A DNA stretch of 64,000 nucleotides, taken from Rubrivivax sp. GTDB lineage: Bacteria; Pseudomonadota; Gammaproteobacteria; Burkholderiales; Burkholderiaceae_C. The notes beneath the pieces are model-generated. The model ran no database searches, was not told the origin of the DNA, and worked only from the letters and a program-made list of their open reading frames with translations. The translations under genes were made by a program, and so were the position numbers. The stretch is from positions 48,923 through 112,922 of the forward strand of contig JADYZZ010000038.1 of assembly GCA_020852865.1 (NCBI GenBank), given 5' to 3'. Positions 58,998 through 64,000 of the stretch are shown here, one piece after another. The stretch's first letter is position 1. Each line of letters starts with the position of its first letter.

Positions 58998-61690
58998 ATG
59001 CTGCGCGAACCCCAGGGCACGCTCGTGCGGCGCGCGGACTACGCGCCGCCGCCGTACTTCATCCGCACCGCCGAGCTCACATTCGATCTCGACGCGGCCA
59101 AGACCCTCGTCACCAGCCGGCTCGGCATCGAGCGCAACCGCGCCTGCGCCGGCGCCGACACGCCGCTGCGCCTGCACGGCGAGGGCCTGGTGCTGCTGCG
59201 CGTGCTCGCCGACGGCGCCAGCGTGAGCTTCCGCCACGAGGGCGGCGACCTGGTCGTCGACAACCCGCCGGCGGCCGACGCCTTCACGCTCGAGATCCGC
59301 AACACCTGCGCGCCCGACAGGAACACGGCCCTGTCGGGCCTGTATCCGAGCGCGGGCGGCCTGTTCACGCAATGCGAGGCCGAGGGCTTCAGGCGCATCA
59401 CCTACTTCGCCGACCGTCCCGACGTGATGGCCGTGTACACGGTGACGCTGCGCGCCGACCGCGCGCTGTACCCGGTGCTGCTGTCCAACGGCAACCTCGT
59501 CGAACAGGGCATGCTCGAAAGCGGCCGCCACTACGCCAAGTGGCACGACCCGCACCCCAAGCCGAGCTATCTGTTCGCGCTCGTGGCCGGCAAGCTGGCC
59601 GCGCGCGAACAGCGCATCCGCACGCGCGGCGGGCGCGAGCACCTGCTGCAGATGTACGTGCGCCCGGGCGACCTCGGCAAGACCGAGCACGCCATGCACT
59701 CGCTCATGGCCGCGATCGCGTGGGACGAAGCGCGCTTCGGCCTCGCGCTCGACCTCGAGCGCTACATGGTGGCGGCGGTCGAGGACTACAACGCCGGCGC
59801 GATGGAGAACAAGGGCCTCAACCTCTTCAACACCAAGTACGTGCTGGCCACCGCCGCCAGCGCCACCGACGCCGACTTCGACGGCATCCTGGGCGTCATC
59901 GGGCACGAGTACTTCCACAACTGGACCGGCAACCGCGTCACCTGCCGCGACTGGTTCCAGCTCTCGCTCAAGGAGGGGCTCACGGTCTTCCGCGACCAGG
60001 AGTTCAGCATGGACATGGCCGGCGCGGCCGACGCCGCGGCCGGCGACCCGACCTCGGCGCGAGCCGTGCACCGCATCGGCGACGTGCGCCGCCTGCGCAG
60101 CGCGCAGTTCGCCGAGGACGCCGGACCGATGGCGCACCCGGTGCGGCCCGACGCCTACCTCGAGATCAGCAACTTCTACACCGCCACCGTCTACGAAAAG
60201 GGTGCCGAGGTCGTGCGCATGATGCACACCCTGGTCGGGCGTGCGGGCTTCGCGCGCGGCCTGGCGCTGTACTTCGAGCGCCACGACGGCCAGGCCGTCA
60301 CCTGCGACGACTTCGCGCAGGCCATCGCCGACGCCAACCCCGGCAGCGCGCTCGCCCAGCGGCCGGAGGCGTTCAAGCGCTGGTACGCGCAGGCCGGCAC
60401 GCCGGTGCTGCGCGCGCGCGCGCAGTACGACGCCGCGGCGCGCCGCTGCACGCTCACGCTGGCCCAGCACACCCCGCCCACCCCCGGCCAGCCCGACAAG
60501 CTGCCGTTCGTGATCCCGGTGGCCTTCGCCGCGCTGTCGGGCGAGGGCCGCGAGCTGATCGCCGAGCGGCTGCTCGTGCTCGACACGGCCGAGCAGAGCT
60601 GGACCTTCGACGAAATCGACGCGCCGCCCGTGCCTTCGCTGCTGCGGGGCTTCTCGGCGCCGGTCAAGCTCGACGACGGCCTGGGCGATGCCGAGCGGCT
60701 GTGCCTGCTCGCGCACGACAGCGACGCCTTCAACCGCTGGGAGGCCGCGCAGCGGCTGCTGCTCGATCGCATGCTGCGTGCGCTTGCCGAAGGCGGCGCG
60801 CCGCAGCTCGACGCAGCGCTCGCCGACGCGCTGCGCGCCGTGCTGCGCAACGCGGCGCTGGCGCCGGCGTTCAAGGTGCTCGTCTTCGCGGTCCCCGACG
60901 AGCTCTACATCGCCGAGCAGCTCGAGCGCGTCGACCCGCAGCGCATCCACGCCGTGCGCGAGCAGCTGCACGACCTGCTCGCCGACGCCCTGCACGACGA
61001 CTGGGTGCGCGCCTGGGAAGACAACCAGGTGCGCGAGGGCTATGCGCCGAGCCCGGCGCAAAGCGGCAGGCGGGCGCTGGCCAACCGCGCCCTGGCCATG
61101 CTGTGCCGGCATGCCGTGCGCCACCACGACGCGGCATGGCAGGGCCGCGCCTACCAGCGCTTCAAGGATGCGGGCAACCTGACCGACCGCCTGGGCGCCG
61201 CCGCCGCGTTGCTCGAGGCGCACTCGCCGCTCGTCGATCAGGTGATCGAGCGCTTCCGCCACATGGCGCAGGGCGACGCGCTCATGCTCGACAAGTGGTT
61301 CGCGCTGCAGGCCGCGGCGCCCGAGCCGCTGGGCGAAGGCGCCGGCCGCGTCTTCGCGCGCGCGCGCGCGCTGCTGCAGCACCCGGAGTTCTCGCTGCGC
61401 AATCCCAACCGCGTGCGCAGCCTGCTGTTCGCGCTGTGCATCCAGAACCCGGCCGCCTTCCACCGCGCCGACGCCGCCGGCTACGTGCTGTGGGCCGACA
61501 AGCTGCTCGAGATCGACGCGCTCAACCCGCAGCTCGCCGGCCGCTTCGCGCGCACGCTGGACCGCTGGAGCGCGCTCGCCGAACCCTACCGCAGCGCGGC
61601 GCGCGAGGCCATCGCGCGCGTGGCCGCCAAGCCCGACCTGAGCGCCGACGTGCGCGAGATCGTCGGCCGCGCCCTGGACGGCAGCCCCGC

Positions 61691-61694
<4 letters not shown>
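58998..61694 (+). CDS. pepN: Aminopeptidase N (M1 family)
   Basis: This 898-residue zinc aminopeptidase of cytoplasmic peptide turnover has the exopeptidase motif GAMEN (near residue 268) and zinc motif [10 protein letters not shown] (near residue 304), with the third ligand Glu in LKEGLT. Length matches the E. coli-type PepN. GAGGAGG precedes the ATG by 7 bases. Its stop overlaps the fbp start as ATGA. Confidence 0.96.
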
Positions 61695-62707
<1,013 letters not shown>

Positions 62708-62753
62708 CAGGCCGTGCCGCGGCGCGCCCTCGTCCGCGGGGCGCCCTGCGCGC

Positions 62754-63737
62754 TCAATCGAGCTGGATCTTCAGGCTGCGCACGAAGGGCACCCAGCGCT
62801 CGCGCTCGCGCCTGCCGAAGGCCTCGGCCTGTTCCGGGGTGGAGGGGCCGAGCACTTCGGCTCCGGCCTGGGTGAAGCGCTCCCTGATCGCCGGCTGCGC
62901 CAGCGCTGCGTTCAGCGCCCGGTTGAGCTGCGCGATCAGCGCCGGCGGCGTGCCGGCCGGGGCGAACAGGCAGTTCCAGGTGTAGGCCTCGTAGTCGCGC
63001 AGTCCCTGCTCGGCGAACGTCGCGAGCCGGGGCGCGGCCGCGCTGCGCTGCGTACCGGCGATCGCCAGCAGGCGCACGCGGCCCTGCTCGGCCAGCGGCG
63101 CCGAGGTGGCCAGACCGTCGAACAGCAAGTCGACATGCCCGCCCGACAGGTCGGCCAGCGCCGGGCCGTTGCCCTTGTACGGCACGTGCGAGAGCTTGAC
63201 GCCGGCGGCGTGAGCGAACGCCTCGCCGACGATGTGGCTGATCGAGCCGATCCCGGCCGAACCGTAGGTCACGCGGCCGGGGTTCGCCCCGGCCTGCGCG
63301 AGCAACTCGTCGAGCGTCCGCGGGCCTGCCGCCTTGCCCGCCAGCACGAGCGGCGTGCGTCCGACCAGGCCGATCAACCGCAGGTCGCGCTCGACGTCGA
63401 AGGGCAGGTTGCGGTACAGCGCGACGTTCATCACCAGCTGCGAGCTGGTGCCCAAACCGATGGTGCTGCCGTCGGGCGCCGACTTGACCACGGCCTCGGT
63501 GCCGATCATGCCGCCGGCACCGGGCTTGTTCTCGACGATCACCGTGCGGCCGAGCGTCTCGCCCATGTAGCGCGCCAGCTCGCGCGCGGCGATGTCGTTG
63601 AAGCTGCCCGGCCCGAAGGCGACGACGAGGCGGTGCGGCTTGCTCACTTGGGCCTGCACGCCGGCGCTGCCGAGCAGCGCGGCGGTCCAGGCGAGCGCCG
63701 TGCGCCGCGTCGGGCGCGGCATCCTCGGATCAGACAT
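62754..63737 (-). CDS. Bug/TctC-family tripartite tricarboxylate transporter binding protein
   Basis: This 327-residue periplasmic solute-binding protein has a signal peptide with a twin-arginine-like RRTAL before GVQAQ. The Bug-family segments ENKPGAGGMIGT, TYGSAGIGS and HVPYKGNGPALADL are present. Bug proteins bind carboxylates or aromatic acids and are hugely expanded in Burkholderiales; the ligand is unknown. It overlaps the AtuA-like gene stop by 8 bases, suggesting the two share an operon and substrate. Confidence 0.93.
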   Translation of the reverse strand: MSDPRMPRPTRRTALAWTAALLGSAGVQAQVSKPHRLVVAFGPGSFNDIAARELARYMGETLGRTVIVENKPGAGGMIGTEAVVKSAPDGSTIGLGTSSQLVMNVALYRNLPFDVERDLRLIGLVGRTPLVLAGKAAGPRTLDELLAQAGANPGRVTYGSAGIGSISHIVGEAFAHAAGVKLSHVPYKGNGPALADLSGGHVDLLFDGLATSAPLAEQGRVRLLAIAGTQRSAAAPRLATFAEQGLRDYEAYTWNCLFAPAGTPPALIAQLNRALNAALAQPAIRERFTQAGAEVLGPSTPEQAEAFGRRERERWVPFVRSLKIQLD

Positions 63738-64000
63738 GGGAGACCTCCGCGGGCAAGGCAGCCAGCCCTTCGCGCCACGACGCCGGCACGCGCACGGGCA
63801 GCGCCAGCAGCAGCTGACCCATGCCTTTGCCCAGCGCGTCGTTGCGCAGCGAGGACATGCCGCCGCCGCCCAACGCCTGCTCGCAGACGAAGTTGAAGGC
63901 GTGGATGCCGGGCACTTCGTAGCGCGTGACCGGGCCCTCGACCAGGTGGGCCAGCCAGGCGGCCACGCGGCCCTCGGTGAGCTGCTCGCGCAGCAGCGGC
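63730..64000 (-). CDS. AtuA-like (acyclic terpene utilisation family) protein, C-terminal part
   Basis: Only the last 89 residues are visible; the gene continues past the window end. The sequence HAFNFVCEQALGGGGMSSLRNDALGKGMGQ resembles the C-terminal domain of AtuA/DUF1446 proteins, found in acyclic terpene and leucine/isovalerate-type catabolic clusters and often near Bug binding proteins. Catabolism of an acyclic or carboxylic substrate is an inference. Confidence 0.65.
   Translation of the reverse strand, partial: PLLREQLTEGRVAAWLAHLVEGPVTRYEVPGIHAFNFVCEQALGGGGMSSLRNDALGKGMGQLLLALPVRVPASWREGLAALPAEVSHV

Overview
The window is very GC-rich DNA, gene-dense on both strands. It looks like a chromosome segment of a facultatively denitrifying betaproteobacterium of the order Burkholderiales. 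The inference rests on the LolCDE, RecJ and PepN-Fbp protein types, a Bug/TctC-type binding protein, the Aat-Bpt pair, and a cd1 nitrite reductase set beside a CuA-type NO reductase. A relative of Rubrivivax, Leptothrix or Ideonella is plausible, but I cannot fix the genus.

Layout. Positions 1-5300 hold a GH24 lysozyme cut by the window edge, recJ with an ApgM-like partner, a radical SAM/SPASM enzyme and sirB2. Positions 5370-30000 form an anaerobic nitrogen-oxide region of about 25 kb. In order it contains a TonB-dependent receptor divergent from nirS; nirS with a cytochrome c and a NirF-like propeller; a Dnr-type Crp/Fnr regulator; ccoG; a split class III ribonucleotide reductase (nrdD core, separate glycyl-radical polypeptide, nrdG); and a degenerate CtaA-like protein. 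These are followed by an eight-gene run: a 54-residue membrane peptide, a CuA subunit, a heme-copper catalytic subunit, ctaB, sco, two cytochrome b fusion proteins and a membrane-anchored protein between them. The region ends with a minus-strand operon nnrS-usp-DUF2249-nnrS-like. Positions 30100-64000 are mostly housekeeping and general metabolism: lolCDE, a PHP phosphatase, a DEAD-box helicase, FKBP, gluQ, a LysR regulator, a hybrid sensor kinase, two oligopeptidases, aat-bpt, a NUDIX-metallo-beta-lactamase fusion, a CoA transferase, exported small proteins, a disrupted TMEM175-like gene, a TonB/TolA-like protein with 18 pentapeptide repeats, prfB with its programmed frameshift, pepN, fbp, and a Bug protein beside a partial AtuA-like gene.

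How the parts fit. NirS would reduce nitrite to NO in the periplasm. The heme-copper enzyme at 17993-20243 has a complete CuA subunit, but its catalytic subunit has glutamine where oxygen reductases carry the cross-linked tyrosine, which points to an sNOR-type NO reductase (NorSY). CtaB and SCO fit its heme and copper supply. The two cytochrome b fusions, one carrying 2[4Fe-4S]-FlpD modules and one carrying [2Fe-2S]-FAD-NAD modules, look like dedicated electron-input proteins and are the most unusual content of the window. Sites of the form TTGA(A/C)CTGG followed by an inverted half-site precede nirS, the norSY run and nnrS, and could be bound by the Dnr-type regulator encoded here. The ribonucleotide reductase operon has its own FNR-type box and a phased pair of NrdR boxes.
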